Source of the DNA: Polymyxa betae
Lineage: Eukaryota; Endomyxa; Phytomyxea; Plasmodiophorida; Plasmodiophoridae
Direction of reading: 5' to 3'
Length of the DNA: 64,000 nt
NCBI GenBank assembly: GCA_003693705.1
Contig: RBZT01000527.1
Span: 62,001-126,000 of the forward strand
The notes below the pieces were generated by a model. That model saw only the letters and a program-made list of their open reading frames with translations. It was not told where the DNA came from and searched no databases. Made by a program: the position numbers and the translations under genes. Of this stretch, positions 22,801 to 32,610 are shown in pieces. Each line of letters begins with the position of its first letter. Position 1 is the first letter of the stretch.

Positions 22801-23062
22801 CTACTTGCTTGCCTTCTGTCGTCGCAATTCTTCAATGGCTTCTGGCGTGAGAATAGTCGTCTCTATCAGCTTCCTATCAATGGCCTCCGGATAATGAACG
22901 TAGTTCTTGCCGAACCATCCAGCACTCCCAGGATGAGTGAACACCCAGACACAAAACACCTGACGAATAGATCAACAGGCAAGTCGCCAAACCTATCGTT
23001 CGGCTTACAGGGACACTCAGGTAGACACCGAGCTTGAAAGCTTCTAATCCCATACCACCCAT
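22801..23062 (-). CDS. PET100: PET100-like cytochrome c oxidase assembly protein
   Basis: Two exons, 23062-23009 and 22959-22801, flank a 49-nt intron (GTAAGC...GTCAG). The product of about 70 residues begins MGGMGLEAFKLGVYLSVPV and continues FCVWVFTHPGSAGWFGKNYV, HYPEAIDRKLIETT, ending LRRQKASK. The start 'G-x-LE-x-F-K/R-x-x-x-YLS/T-x-PV' followed by one helix and a charged tail is the signature of PET100, an inner-membrane chaperone needed for complex IV assembly. The size (human PET100 is 73 residues) agrees. Neither exon alone is long, so the gene is easily missed. It converges with glycine dehydrogenase at a distance of 78 bp. Confidence 0.82.
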
Positions 23063-23460
23063 AGCGATGTAATTCAAAAAATGTCAACTATCCGTAATTC
23101 AAATCATCCGGTTTTCCGCGTTTAAAACCGTTTGAGTGGAACCGGAGGCAGCGCCTTTAAACTCTATAGGCGAACTTGTCATTAGCAGAACATTGCATTC
23201 CAATGTCTATATTCCTGGACTTAGCACATTCGTTGAATCAGAACAACAAAAGGATGGAGACGTTTATGAAGTTAAAGATGAATGCAGCAAGAACATGACT
23301 AAAAACCTCTGTTACAATTTTAAATCCAGCATGTGTTCCACTATTGCCATTCTGCAATTTGTTGTTGCTCAAATTGAGCCCAGCCGTAAATAGCAGCGAA
23401 GATGCTCGACTAATGACGTTGAGGTTCCCCTCGCAGTTTACTGCACCATTGTCCATATTG
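23063..23460. other. Divergent spacer between PET100 and RSM22
   Basis: Contains short frames only (for example plus 23136-23393, which looks random). It probably serves as a bidirectional promoter. An open frame runs in from 23344 ahead of the RSM22 ATG but lacks similarity. Confidence 0.4.
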
Positions 23461-24903
23461 ATGATGCTGTCACGAACGATCCGGGCTATCTCATGCTCAC
23501 ATCTCAGGCCTCGGCTGCCTCGATCTCAAACCAATCGCTGTCTAGCCACACCAACATCCGTTTCTGATGATCACCAGGTTTCCGAGATCATGCGTTCAAT
23601 TGGTCTCCAGCCGATGCCAGAGCAAGATCTGATCTCGACGGACCCTAACGACCCCGATATCTTTGTCTCTGATCAGGAAATCGAATCCGATTCTCAAATA
23701 CGGTTTCGTGACTATCCGTTCGTGAAGATGGCCGTTACTGATGCTGCCTTCGCCAATGTTCCTGACGCCCTCAAATTGTCAGTTGCCAATATTTTAAGCA
23801 AAATTGCCCCAAAGCGGAGGAGCCTGCCATTGAAACAAACCTGGACCGAGGTCGTTAACAAGAAATTTCTCAACCCGTGTGCGATCTACGATCGCGATCG
23901 CAGCATTGAATACCTGCAGAACGACCACTTCATGTCTCATGCTGTTCTGCGACGAATTTTCCGCGAAATCAAGAAACGTCGCCCGAATCTGTCTGTCAGC
24001 CGAGTATTGGATTTCGGAGCTGGAACGGGCTCAGCTCAATGGGCTCTCGGCGAAGAATTCAACACTTCCTTACAGACAATATCATGTGTTGAACCGGCGC
24101 CCTTCATGCGAGATCTGGGCCAGCAACAATCACAACATGTTAAATCTGTCTTATCAGAATGTAATATCGATTGGTATACGACCCTGCCTGATCCTAGCCC
24201 ACATTCAATCACAATCGCATCGTTCGTTATGACTGAAGTTCATGAAGCCAATCGGGCGATTGTGTTGGACCATCTTTGGAGCTGCACAGAACCCGGTGGC
24301 GTTCTGGTTCTGGTTGATTTCGCCAACGCCGAGTGCAATTCTGTGTTGCATCAATGTCGGAAGTATCTGTTGAATTACAATAATGCAAAAGTATTGGCGC
24401 CATGCCCGCACAGCTCTGCCTGCCCATGGCAAGATCGTTTTGGCGTCCTGCTGGAAACCAAGGACAAAAGAAAGCTTCGTCGAAGGCAGCACGAACGGAA
24501 CTTCTGCCATTTCGCCCAGCGCGTCAAGCTTGATTCATTCCCTGCAGGGTCGGTAATGAAGATGCGACCAAAAACTGGATCCAAACTCCGATTTCAACAT
24601 GAGCACATGGTCCCATTCGTTTATTCTGTCATCGAGAAGAACGATGCAGGAAACACAGAGACAGGAGTCGATATCGAAGGCGTCGATCAATGGTCGCGTA
24701 TGATTCGTCCACCGATTAAACGAGGCGGCCACGTCATCGTTGAGGTCTGTCAATCCGATGGCAAGATTGAGAGGCAGGTCGTGAGCAGGCGGAAGGGAGC
24801 CGGAGGACCATATAAACTGGCTCGTGTCAGCAGCTGGTCAGACCTTTGGCCATATACAAGAGTTGTTGAAGACGAAGACCAACAACCGGATGATGAGCAT
24901 TAA
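23461..24903 (+). CDS. RSM22: RSM22/METTL17-type mitochondrial ribosome assembly methyltransferase-like protein
   Basis: An intronless frame of about 480 residues. ATG at 23461 starts MMLSRTIRAISCSHLRPRL, an Arg/Ser-rich mitochondrial presequence. The centre has methyltransferase motif I VLDFGAGTGSAQWAL and the conserved MTEVHEANRAIVLDHLWSC and EPGGVLVLVDFANAE. The Rsm22 hallmark cysteine pattern is present: CPHSSACPW and CHFAQRV, which bind an iron-sulfur cluster in METTL17. A Lys/Arg-rich C-terminus follows. The protein supports assembly of the small mitoribosomal subunit. The TAA at 24901-24903 overlaps the stop codon of the convergent gene. In-frame codons extend upstream to 23344, but 23461 gives the best presequence. 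Confidence 0.92.
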   Translation: MMLSRTIRAISCSHLRPRLPRSQTNRCLATPTSVSDDHQVSEIMRSIGLQPMPEQDLISTDPNDPDIFVSDQEIESDSQIRFRDYPFVKMAVTDAAFANVPDALKLSVANILSKIAPKRRSLPLKQTWTEVVNKKFLNPCAIYDRDRSIEYLQNDHFMSHAVLRRIFREIKKRRPNLSVSRVLDFGAGTGSAQWALGEEFNTSLQTISCVEPAPFMRDLGQQQSQHVKSVLSECNIDWYTTLPDPSPHSITIASFVMTEVHEANRAIVLDHLWSCTEPGGVLVLVDFANAECNSVLHQCRKYLLNYNNAKVLAPCPHSSACPWQDRFGVLLETKDKRKLRRRQHERNFCHFAQRVKLDSFPAGSVMKMRPKTGSKLRFQHEHMVPFVYSVIEKNDAGNTETGVDIEGVDQWSRMIRPPIKRGGHVIVEVCQSDGKIERQVVSRRKGAGGPYKLARVSSWSDLWPYTRVVEDEDQQPDDEH

Positions 24904-25370
24904 CGGCTGACCGGTTTCGAACGTCGCTGGTGAGCATCAATAAAGGAGTAGACGGCAGATGAAACGACACCGGATTCGGCATTCAGCAGGCATAATCTGA
25001 GCCGATATGGATCCTGCCTTTTAGAATACAAATCAACTATGAGATTGCGGAGTCCATCAGGCATCTGGCGTCGAAGACATTGCTGGACTTCTCGCTCAAG
25101 GAACAGGCTCCAGACATCTTCTTGACTATAACCCGACACGCTGCCCATCGTCTCGGTTACTCCTGAATCTGGCAGATCAAACGGGAACGATTCCTGAACG
25201 GTCGAGCTGAACTGCGCCGACGCCTGATACGGTTGCGATGACAGCAACAACGGGTCGTTCAGAGACGCGTCGACGACAACCGGCGGAGATCGCTTCGGCA
25301 AATCAGCGCCGAGGATTCGAGCATGGCTCTCCAGCAGCCTTCGCCGTCGATGCGTCTGGTTTGCCGCCAT
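24900..25370 (-). CDS. Hypothetical protein, head-to-head with GET1
   Basis: An uninterrupted 156-residue frame from ATG 25370 to TAA at 24900-24902. It begins with a strongly basic segment, HRRRRLLESHARILGADLP, then a Ser/Pro/Leu-rich linker, then a helical region (DVWSLFLEREVQQCLRRQMP). The basic start resembles the Get3-binding motif of Get2/CAML proteins, and the gene is divergently paired with GET1, 99 bp away. No transmembrane helices are seen, however, whereas Get2/CAML has three at its C-terminus, so the assignment is weak. The stop codon overlaps that of RSM22 on the opposite strand. Confidence 0.5.
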   Translation of the reverse strand: MAANQTHRRRRLLESHARILGADLPKRSPPVVVDASLNDPLLLSSQPYQASAQFSSTVQESFPFDLPDSGVTETMGSVSGYSQEDVWSLFLEREVQQCLRRQMPDGLRNLIVDLYSKRQDPYRLRLCLLNAESGVVSSAVYSFIDAHQRRSKPVSR

Positions 25371-25469
25371 CTGGACCAGTATCTGGTCAATGATTAACTG
25401 CTATCTGTATCTTGTACATGAGATGCGATTGATAATGAATGAGGGAGGCTGCGCAGATTCTCATCGATC

Positions 25470-26020
25470 ATGAAGCACATTGTCGTCTTTGTGGTCGTCG
25501 TCTTCTCCAGGTATCTGTCGTCCATCTTGCCCATAGTCCTGCAGCGATTCTCTGCATCGACAACGAAGCCGGAGACCGAGTTCGATCGAATGGTGAAGCA
25601 GCGCGCCGCCTGGATGATTGAAGCACAGAAGCTGAATACCCCCTCGACGTTCGTCGAGTATGCGAAGTTGCAGAGAAGAATCGATAAACTATCGAATCAA
25701 ATTGACTCTTACAAAAAAGGTAATGCTATCGCTTTGCCGATTCTGCCACCTAAAGCTGGGAAGATCACAACGTTGAGATTGCGGTTTCGGCGCCGTCGTT
25801 TGTTAATACCAAAGCAGTTTCCACAGCTATAAATGTCGCCATGATGGCCTGCTTAATTTCTGTTTACTATTCAGAAACATTTGGTGAGTTACCTGGACGG
25901 ATGATGCTCCCGTCATTCTTCAAACGCTCGAATTCGACCTCGTCTATTGGGGTGCTTTCCTGGGCGATTATCTGCAATCGAGTTGCCGCCGCCCTCCATA
26001 ACCTATTCCTATTGATATAG
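25470..26020 (+). CDS. GET1: GET1/WRB tail-anchored protein insertion receptor subunit
   Basis: Two exons, 25470-25720 and about 25780-26020, are joined across a ~58-nt intron (GTAATG...TTGAG). The protein of about 160 residues has a first hydrophobic helix (MKHIVVFVVVVFSRYLSSIL), the cytosolic coiled coil typical of the CHD5/GET1 family (LNTPSTFVEYAKLQRRIDKL), then two more helices (AVSTAINVAMMACLISVYY and SIGVLSWAIICNRVAAALHN). With Get2/CAML it forms the ER receptor that takes tail-anchored proteins from Get3/TRC40. The order of helix, coiled coil and two helices, and the length, match GET1 well. Confidence 0.88.
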
Positions 26021-26080
26021 AAAGCTCTATTACCTATACTATACCCGATAATATCCTATTCAATATACATAGCCCATATC

Positions 26081-27199
26081 ATGTCTTCTGCTGTTGAGGT
26101 CCTCAATGATACGAGTGCGCTCTATGAATCTGTCATTGTTAATAATGAATTGGTTGATTGAGGGTGTCATTGTCACATATTGGTTGGGCATCATCGTCTT
26201 CGTGCTGTTGCTCTATTTGGCACAGTATAGGCCCGATACCATCCCTGATTATGCTCTGCGAACGATTATCGTGGAGCTGGGTGTTTCGGGCAAGCTGGCT
26301 CCAGCAGCATCGGCATCGTATCGAGTGCCAAAATCCTGGTTCAGACATTTCTATATCGTTGGTAAACTAGAGACGAACTCTTTTCTAATGTGGTTAATCG
26401 ATACTGACAGGAACAGTATGGCTAACAGCCATAGCTGTCTTTTTCTGGAGACGTTTTGGTTTCACAAATCTTGTGTTGACATCAAGTTTGTTCGCATTCC
26501 ATGTACATTCGGATGTGTTAGATTTGGATGGAAAATGCTCAGTTTTATATAGTGCTGTCGTCGACTAATCGAATGTTGCTTCATATCAGTTTACAGCCGA
26601 CAATCAACAATGCATGTAGTTGTCTATGTGGCTTCAATATTGTATTACAATATGGTTGGTATCACCATCATTAGATCGATACCTGCTCAGTATGGCTATT
26701 CACTTATTATGTGTTCTCTCCTGGATATAATAAATTTTTAGTCAGACGATCTCGCCATCTGCCATAATTCTGGTATTCGTCTTCTTCTGCTTGAACTTCA
26801 TTCAGAATTATCATCTTCGCCTTTTAGCAAGTCTGAGGAAAGGGAAAGGTACTGCTTCTCGAATTCAGCTTGCAAATTGTCAAGCCCGCTTTAGGAAAGG
26901 ATTCGGCCCAGCATTACATGCCTTCGGGTGGTTTGTTCGAGCTGGTCTCATGCCCTCATTATCTAATCGAGATCGGCTTATATCTAAATCTGCAACTTTT
27001 AATTGGGTGGTCTACTGTCTTCATTTTCTGTCTGATGGCGGTCGTTTCGAATCAGATCCTGCTTGCTATAATGACGCATCGATGGGTAATCATCTCATGC
27101 TCTCACATATATCATTTTATTCTAATATCACAGCAGTATCAAATTCGACATCCATCATATGCTAACAGAACGTATTCCATTATTCCATTCATCATCTAA
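26081..27199 (+). CDS. SRD5A3: Polyprenol reductase (SRD5A3/Dfg10 family)
   Basis: ATG at 26081 (MSSAVE) splices over a 63-nt intron to GVIVTYWLGIIVFVLLLYLA. Recognisable segments follow: VPKSWFRHFYIV (family consensus VPKxWFxHFY), several membrane helices in exons between 26400 and 26860 that I could not delimit fully, then SAQHYMPSGGLFELVSCPHY, IEIGLYLNLQLLIGW and the end RTYSIIPFII at TAA 27199, equivalent to the 'IP.GDWFE.VSSPHYL' and 'R.A.IPFL' motifs. The enzyme reduces polyprenol to dolichol in the ER, needed for N-glycosylation. The second proline/Gly box reads PSGGLFE rather than P.GDWFE. The stop codon overlaps that of the convergent gene. Confidence 0.85.
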
Positions 27200-27597
27200 A
27201 CCCCTGTCGAGGCGATTTTGGCGAATTCTCGATCGTATTCTCTTCTCATGTCTCGGTTTCGCTTATAGACCAAAGCTCGAAATGTGCTGACATCGCCACT
27301 ATGATACATTCAATCAACGAACAGTCTGGCGTACCGGCCCATGACTCTTACTTGGATTGTATGATCATTTGTTTCAGCCAGTCTGGAATCTTACTGGCAT
27401 CCTGTGTTGTCGCTAAACGTGGCCATCGTACTTTATCTGTGCATGTCAGAGACGCGGCTGTACTGGCCTGGTCGTACCGATCCATAGTCAAATATATGGC
27501 ATCGGTGATTCGTTAGATCCGTTACCATTTGAATGCATCTCGGTCTCTGCCGGTTCACCTTCGTATCGTTTATTGGCCGACTTTTCGCAGCAGTCAT
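27196..27597 (-). CDS. Small basic protein of unknown function
   Basis: Three exons can be joined: ATG 27597 (MTAAKSRPINDTK), an exon near 27435-27312 (KVRWPRLATTQDASKIPDWL), and the last at about 27300-27196 (GDVSTFRALVYKRNRDMRRE, ending FAKIASTGV). The intron between the last two (GTAAGAGTC...CATAG) restores the frame. The first donor is less certain. The product is about 75-90 residues, strongly basic and helical at the C-terminus, like many RNA-processing or mitochondrial assembly proteins. The 'FRxLxxKRNRDMRREY' tail faintly resembles PRKRIP1-type proteins, but not enough to name it. Its stop overlaps that of SRD5A3. Confidence 0.45.
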
Positions 27598-27790
27598 GGT
27601 GACGCAAGAACGGCCAATTGACATCTGAAGTTTACGTCATGAACTGAATTGCTCTTTTCATGGCTATGGCGCGTGTCGTGATTTCTATACGCCTCTAAAT
27701 TTTTTGCACTGAAAAAGGCTATCGCAGGTAAAATTGTTGAACTGAAGTTCGACTGGGACGGGTAGGTTTCCATTCAGAATTCGATTCGCG

Positions 27791-28742
27791 ATGGTGGTCG
27801 TACAAAACAGGGTCAATTTCTGGGATGCCATCGTTCAAGTCCATAACGCCAAGGTCGTCTCCTATGAAATGAATCCGACCTGCCGTTGATGGATCGTGCA
27901 GGGTGAAAGCAGCGCCTCATCATCTCGTGATCTCACCATCATTATATTGGGCAGCGAGAATTCCGGCAAGTCAACGCTGTTGTCATCATTCATCTACAAA
28001 TCCAGGCCGAACGATCTCAAACCAACGATCGGCCTCGATTACAAGTACATCCGGATGAATTCGTCTCCCGAGAGCGTCTCTCAGGGCAAAATGATACACC
28101 ATTTCTGGGAGATTGGTGGCGGACGACAGATGGCATCAACATTGAGCACTCTTCTCACAGATAATACAGCCATTGTATTGGTTGTCGATCTCTCTAAAGT
28201 AGGTTTAACATGGTATCCATTTTAACTATCTAACAGTTAAGATTCAGCCCAGCAATATCGTCAGTGATCTGCTCTATTGGCTACCATATATTGATAGTAC
28301 AGCCACAAGCTCTGGTCGTACTCGCCCACAGATTGTTGTCGTCGCGAATAAATACGATTTGCTGCCAGCTGGCGTCAATCTCGAGCTGGTCTTCCGGACG
28401 ATTCGATCGATCGCTCTGCGTTATGATGCCGCCGTACTGAACCATGCTGTCGACAACCGTCTGCTGCACCAGCAATATCGCAATGCCATTTCCCGGTTTC
28501 TGACTCAGCGCCCCATCGTTTCCGGTCCGGGCCAGTATGATCCGGCCAAGCCAATCATGATAGCAGCTGGTAGTGATTCACTGGAAAATATTGGACTACC
28601 ACCAGGTCTGAGTTCCAGCCCGGATCCAATGAAGTCTTGGTGTCAAGCTTATGATCATGTATTTGGTCGTGATCCATATCCAGTCCCGGTTGTCGAACCT
28701 CAACTCGAACCTGAGCCGCTCATCGACGCCGTTCTTGGATAA
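27791..28742 (+). CDS. DYNC2LI1: Cytoplasmic dynein 2 light intermediate chain
   Basis: Exons 27791-27853, 27902-28199 and about 28242-28742 are split by 48-nt and ~42-nt introns. The protein starts MVVVQNRVNFWDAIVQVH, then has a Ras-like P-loop GSENSGKSTLLSSF, DYKYIRM, the switch-like EIGGGRQ, a hydrophobic strand AIVLVVDLSK, and VVVANKYDLL in place of NKxD. The following helical part (VFRTIRSIALRYDAAVLNHA) matches the dynein light intermediate chain fold. DYNC2LI1 belongs to the retrograde intraflagellar transport motor, so its presence implies a cilium or flagellum. The C-terminus is Pro/Glu rich (VPVVEPQLEPEPL). Confidence 0.9.
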
Positions 28743-29292
28743 ACAGATCCAAATTTACTGTGAGGATCTGCTGTCATACTGAAGGATAGAAGAGTTGTAC
28801 AAATAATGTAGCATTCAATCTTTAGATATCGCGTCACCAAATGATCGCTGTATCCTAGTCATAATATTTTGCAATGATTGTAATACATCCAGATCAAATA
28901 CTGAATACAAAATGTGCTGGTGAAGGAACCAAAGAATGGGTTATACGACAGCGTATAATCCTTCAGTTTGGTTTATCCTTAGTTTTAAGCCTCATCGATT
29001 TCTCAGATTGTTCAGCTTTAAGTTCTGCTCATTCTTTCGTATTTTGTAGATTGCTCCCGCGAGTTGCAACATGCCCATTAAACCGAGAGCTGTTGTAATC
29101 ATTGAACTTGAACAATCATTCAGTACTGATTAAAAGGAATGCCGACGATATCTGTACTTGTCATTACTGAATTTTGGAAAGGTATTAAGTGTTTGTGGCC
29201 CAAGGTCTATCCAGTACTACGTTATGCATAGAAGGAGTATCGGAGAAGATGCGACCTCTGTTTAAGCCAGTCATTGATTTTCATTGTCGAAG
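28743..29292. other. Intergenic, nothing assigned
   Basis: AT-rich spacer with scattered short frames, none with recognisable similarity. It likely contains the promoter of the acyltransferase gene that starts at 29293. Confidence 0.45.
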
Positions 29293-30314
29293 ATGCGACC
29301 CATTGGATTCGTTCTGATTACAGTATTATCGACATTATGGCTGTTATCGATATCGATGTTGTTATTGGCAATCCCATTGTCTCTAAGCGGTATTACAGCA
29401 CCTATTAAGCTCCTGTTCTGCTACGCCATGTTCCGATTACTGTATCCAGCTCGGAAATGGCCTCGACTCTATACATTGCTAAGCTCTCTCATTCATAAAT
29501 ATCCCTATTTTCGATCGCAACGTCTCGTATTTGAAAGCAATGCTGCAGTTCCAGTAAAAGATTCTTCCGTCATGCTGGCTGTATTCCCACATGGTGCAAT
29601 ATGCATTGGCGGGACTGTACGACCCGTTTCCGAGTAGCTTTCAGTCTGTTGCTGATTGGAGCTTAGATCAATTTGGTATTATCACAGCAGATTCAACAAG
29701 CTGAAGTGGAATTGCTCGGTTCTTCAATGCTGTTCATCCTACCTATACTCTCTGATATCTTAAAATGGTCTCAGATTGCTATTAATTTGTGCTCATACGA
29801 TTGAAGTTGATATACTGCTAGGTGCTCTGTTGGAAAGGTCTCCAAATCCTATATGACAACTTTGATGAATCGCGGCCAAAATGTCGCTCTTCTTCCAGGA
29901 GGATTTGAGGAAGCTGCTATGTATCAACGTTTTCATCACGATGTCTTTCTCAGAGAGCGTAAAGGATTCGTTAAGTATGCACTTCGTTATGGATATAAGA
30001 TTTCTCTTGTGTACACGTTTGGTGAAGAAGGAACCTACAATGCTTTACAGCCAGCTCGGAATCTTCGCTTGAAACTAGCGAGAAGGAAGATTCCTGGAAT
30101 TCTGTTCTGGTCTAAACTTGGCTGGCTACCTGATCCCAATAATCATATCGTGACTGTTGTTGGTGATCCAATCTGTCTGCCAAGATCACCAGAACCATCC
30201 GATGAAGAGATTGAGAAGTATCATGCCCTACTCATGTCGTCGTTAAGCAGACTCTTCGACAAATACAAAGTGGAATTCGCTCGAGATCCTACCGCTTCAT
30301 TAAACATCTCCTAA
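29293..30314 (+). CDS. DGAT2/MOGAT-family acyltransferase, paralogue A
   Basis: Starts MRPIGFVLITVLSTLW with a hydrophobic N-terminal helix hairpin. The catalytic-type box appears as VFPHGAICIGG, where canonical DGAT2 has HPHG. A 50-nt intron follows, then an exon with INLVLSQQIQQAEVELLGSS and a second intron of about 54 nt, then NRGQNVALLPGGFEEAA, RKGFVKYALRYGYKISLVYT, FGEEGTYN and IPGILFWSKLGWLPDP, all signature blocks of the family, ending EFARDPTASLNIS at 30314. These ER/lipid-droplet enzymes transfer acyl groups to diacylglycerol, monoacylglycerol or alcohols. The F-for-H change in the first box leaves substrate and activity open. The gene converges with a paralogue at 31016-32027. Confidence 0.88.
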
Positions 30315-30454
30315 TGCAGCTAAGACACATTTAGAACTTTAATGTTGATTTCAGAGACGGTCCTGATGAGATCAGTAACATATTATTGGTTGTTAATGCA
30401 ATCGATAAGGTTTATTTTCGAGAGTATTCCTGCTTAATGAGGTGTTATTCAGGA

Positions 30455-30844
30455 TTATGAATGAGAAGTATCAAGCAGGGTGTCTAATTCAGTATCAAGA
30501 CATCCATAGCTATCAGCACTGCTTAAGATCGTTGTCAGCTTCTTTGGCTGCGATTGGATTGCTGGTTGAACCTCAGCAACTTCCCCAATAAAAGTCCCGG
30601 TCCATTTCGCTTCGTCACTTAGCATGGTCCAATCCTGTCTGACGTTGAATTCCGGTCTGGTTTGAGACCAATTTCTAGCGTTGGTAGCGATCAACGAATC
30701 GCCGATCTCCATTGGAGCGTGCTGGATCATGTCGGCATTCAAGCGGAACTCATCAACATAATGAAATACAGATCGTTGTGCAAGTTCGGCTTCAGGGCAG
30801 TATGAGAAATGAGGGCTCATCCATTCGATCTGGGTCGGATCCAT
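30455..30844 (-). CDS. Hypothetical protein between the two acyltransferases
   Basis: A single 129-codon frame from ATG 30844, without recognised domain. Sequence features: acidic overall, Trp/Gln-rich middle (NARNWSQTRPEFNVRQDWTM), C-terminus ending TELDTLLDTSHS. The clean start and even composition make it plausible as a gene or final exon, but nothing else supports it. It sits between the converging acyltransferase genes. Confidence 0.4.
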   Translation of the reverse strand: MDPTQIEWMSPHFSYCPEAELAQRSVFHYVDEFRLNADMIQHAPMEIGDSLIATNARNWSQTRPEFNVRQDWTMLSDEAKWTGTFIGEVAEVQPAIQSQPKKLTTILSSADSYGCLDTELDTLLDTSHS

Positions 30845-31015
30845 TTGGCAGCTGAATGAAACGCTTCAGTTGAGATTCGGAATTGGCAATCAGGAATGGG
30901 ATTTGCCATCGCTACCAATTCCGATCTTGGTTCCCAGCAGGGTGAGTCATATTCCGATAGCAGACAATGAGTCAATGAAGGAAATCGGATTCGGATAGTT
31001 AGTCGATGGTCTGAT

Positions 31016-32027
31016 TTAGTAGATATTCAATTCAGTATTCGGGTCGCTGGCACATTCTGCTTTATACTTGTCGAATAATGATCGGAGCGCCATCACAAAT
31101 TTGTTATGGTATTTCTCTACATCTTCAGTTGAAGGGCACTCGATCTTCGGCAGAATAATGGGTTCGCCAACAATTGTTGTCAGGCCAGCATTTCTTTCAG
31201 GAAACAGGCCGAATTTCGACCAGAATAATATTCCTGGTATTTGTCTTCGAGCAAGAGCTAGTCGGATACCAGAAAAAGCATTTAACGACGAATAAGTCGC
31301 TTCTTCTCCGAATGTGAATACAGGACTGATACGATATCCATATTCTAATGCATATTTGATGAATCCTTTACGTTCTTTGAGAAAGATGTTATATTCATTC
31401 TCCCGGTAAATGGCGGCTTCCTCAAACCCTCCAGGAAGAATCGCTAAATTACGTCCAGTTCTCATATGCTCTTGCATGAATGATTTAGACGCTGGACCAG
31501 ATGAGCACCTTGCTCTGATTGAATGTTGGAGTCAGAGCTTGAAATGTCAGTCTTACCATGTAAGTAGATCTCTGATAAATGGAACATAGAACAATGAAGT
31601 CGCTGCCAAGTACACAATCTTCCCTTTCTGCAGCGATTCTTTTAAATTTAGATTCACCTAGGCATTGTATGACTATATATCGAAGTGCTGGTAAAAGTCA
31701 ACATACAGTCCATCCCATACAAACAGCTCCATGAGGGAATGCGGCTAGAAGTGTTGATGAATCAGGTTTGGGAACAGCTTGGTCCGATTCAAAAATCAGT
31801 TGTTGTCTGCGGAAGTATGGATATTTCAGAGTCGTTCGGGTTAGGAATGCCTGGAATTCTGGCCAAGGCTCTAGAGGACGAATGCTTCTGTAAATTAGAT
31901 ACATGGCCATGATCTTAATCGGCGCCGAAACGGATGCGATTAGGTATAGGGGCACGGCAGCGATGGACATGAGCACAGACGAGATCCATATTGTTATATA
32001 GGCAGATATGACAATGAATCCAATCAT
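31016..32027 (-). CDS. DGAT2/MOGAT-family acyltransferase, paralogue B
   Basis: The first in-frame ATG at 32027 gives MIGFIVISAYITIW, aligning with the start of paralogue A. Shared blocks follow in the same order: KYPYFRRQQLIFESDQAVP, AFPHGAVCMGW (again F in place of the first His of HPHG), introns between about 31700 and 31480, then RTGRNLAILPGGFEEAAIY, RKGFIKYALEYGYRISPVF, FGEEATYSSL and IPGILFWSKFGLFPER, ending ECASDPNTELNIY. Intron positions appear to match those of the paralogue. Inverted duplication of one ancestral gene is likely. The function is presumed to be ER acyl transfer to a glyceride or alcohol. Confidence 0.88.
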
Positions 32028-32069
32028 TCTGATTAATAAAGGCTGTGTAACAGATTGTGGTGAGGCCAC

Positions 32070-32610
32070 CCTCTTCTAACGTAATAAGCACGCATACTAT
32101 TAGTTACGTTACCAGCAAGTCATGTCTCCAATCTCCTGTTTATAATGCAAACATGATGATCTCTCTTCTCAATCGGTGATTCGCTTGATCACGAGCTTCT
32201 GATGACTTCTTAGAGTACGACAGTCACGCTGGTGTTGCTTGTTGGCCCTATGACGAGACTTGGTAAAAGTGCCCATGAATGAAATCGCTGAATTTGCCCA
32301 GTCGAGCACGTACGACATAGGATTCATCGATCGCGATTGCCCCCCCCCCCCNNCCCCCCCCAGATTTGTTCTCTTTGTGAAGTTCTTAACGAGATCGTTT
32401 TTGCATTCAAGCTGCTCCTGGTATCAAATCTACTTTAAATTGCATCAAGACGCCATTGATGATTCATTCAATCTCGTTTCACGCCCTTGATTCAAACAAA
32501 ATCCCGTTTCAAGTTAATTTTTGTATCAGACCTGGTGGGTTTTTAGTGTTATCTGAACAGTTCATGTAGTTATCATCTTGTATAATGAAATCAATTCAGG
32601 GTAAACAGAT
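32070..32610. other. Intergenic with assembly gap
   Basis: No gene is recognised. Contains the poly-C tract and two undetermined bases listed separately. Short frames across it are random. Confidence 0.45.
32340..32361. repeat. Poly-C tract with two undetermined bases (assembly gap)
   Basis: About twelve C, two N, then eight C. A homopolymer this long with Ns suggests a collapsed or unsequenced gap rather than a biological element. Distances across it should not be trusted. Confidence 0.85.

Noticed and set aside
32340-32361. Poly-C tract considered as a biological element
   Set aside because: The embedded Ns point to an assembly gap or a sequencing limit.
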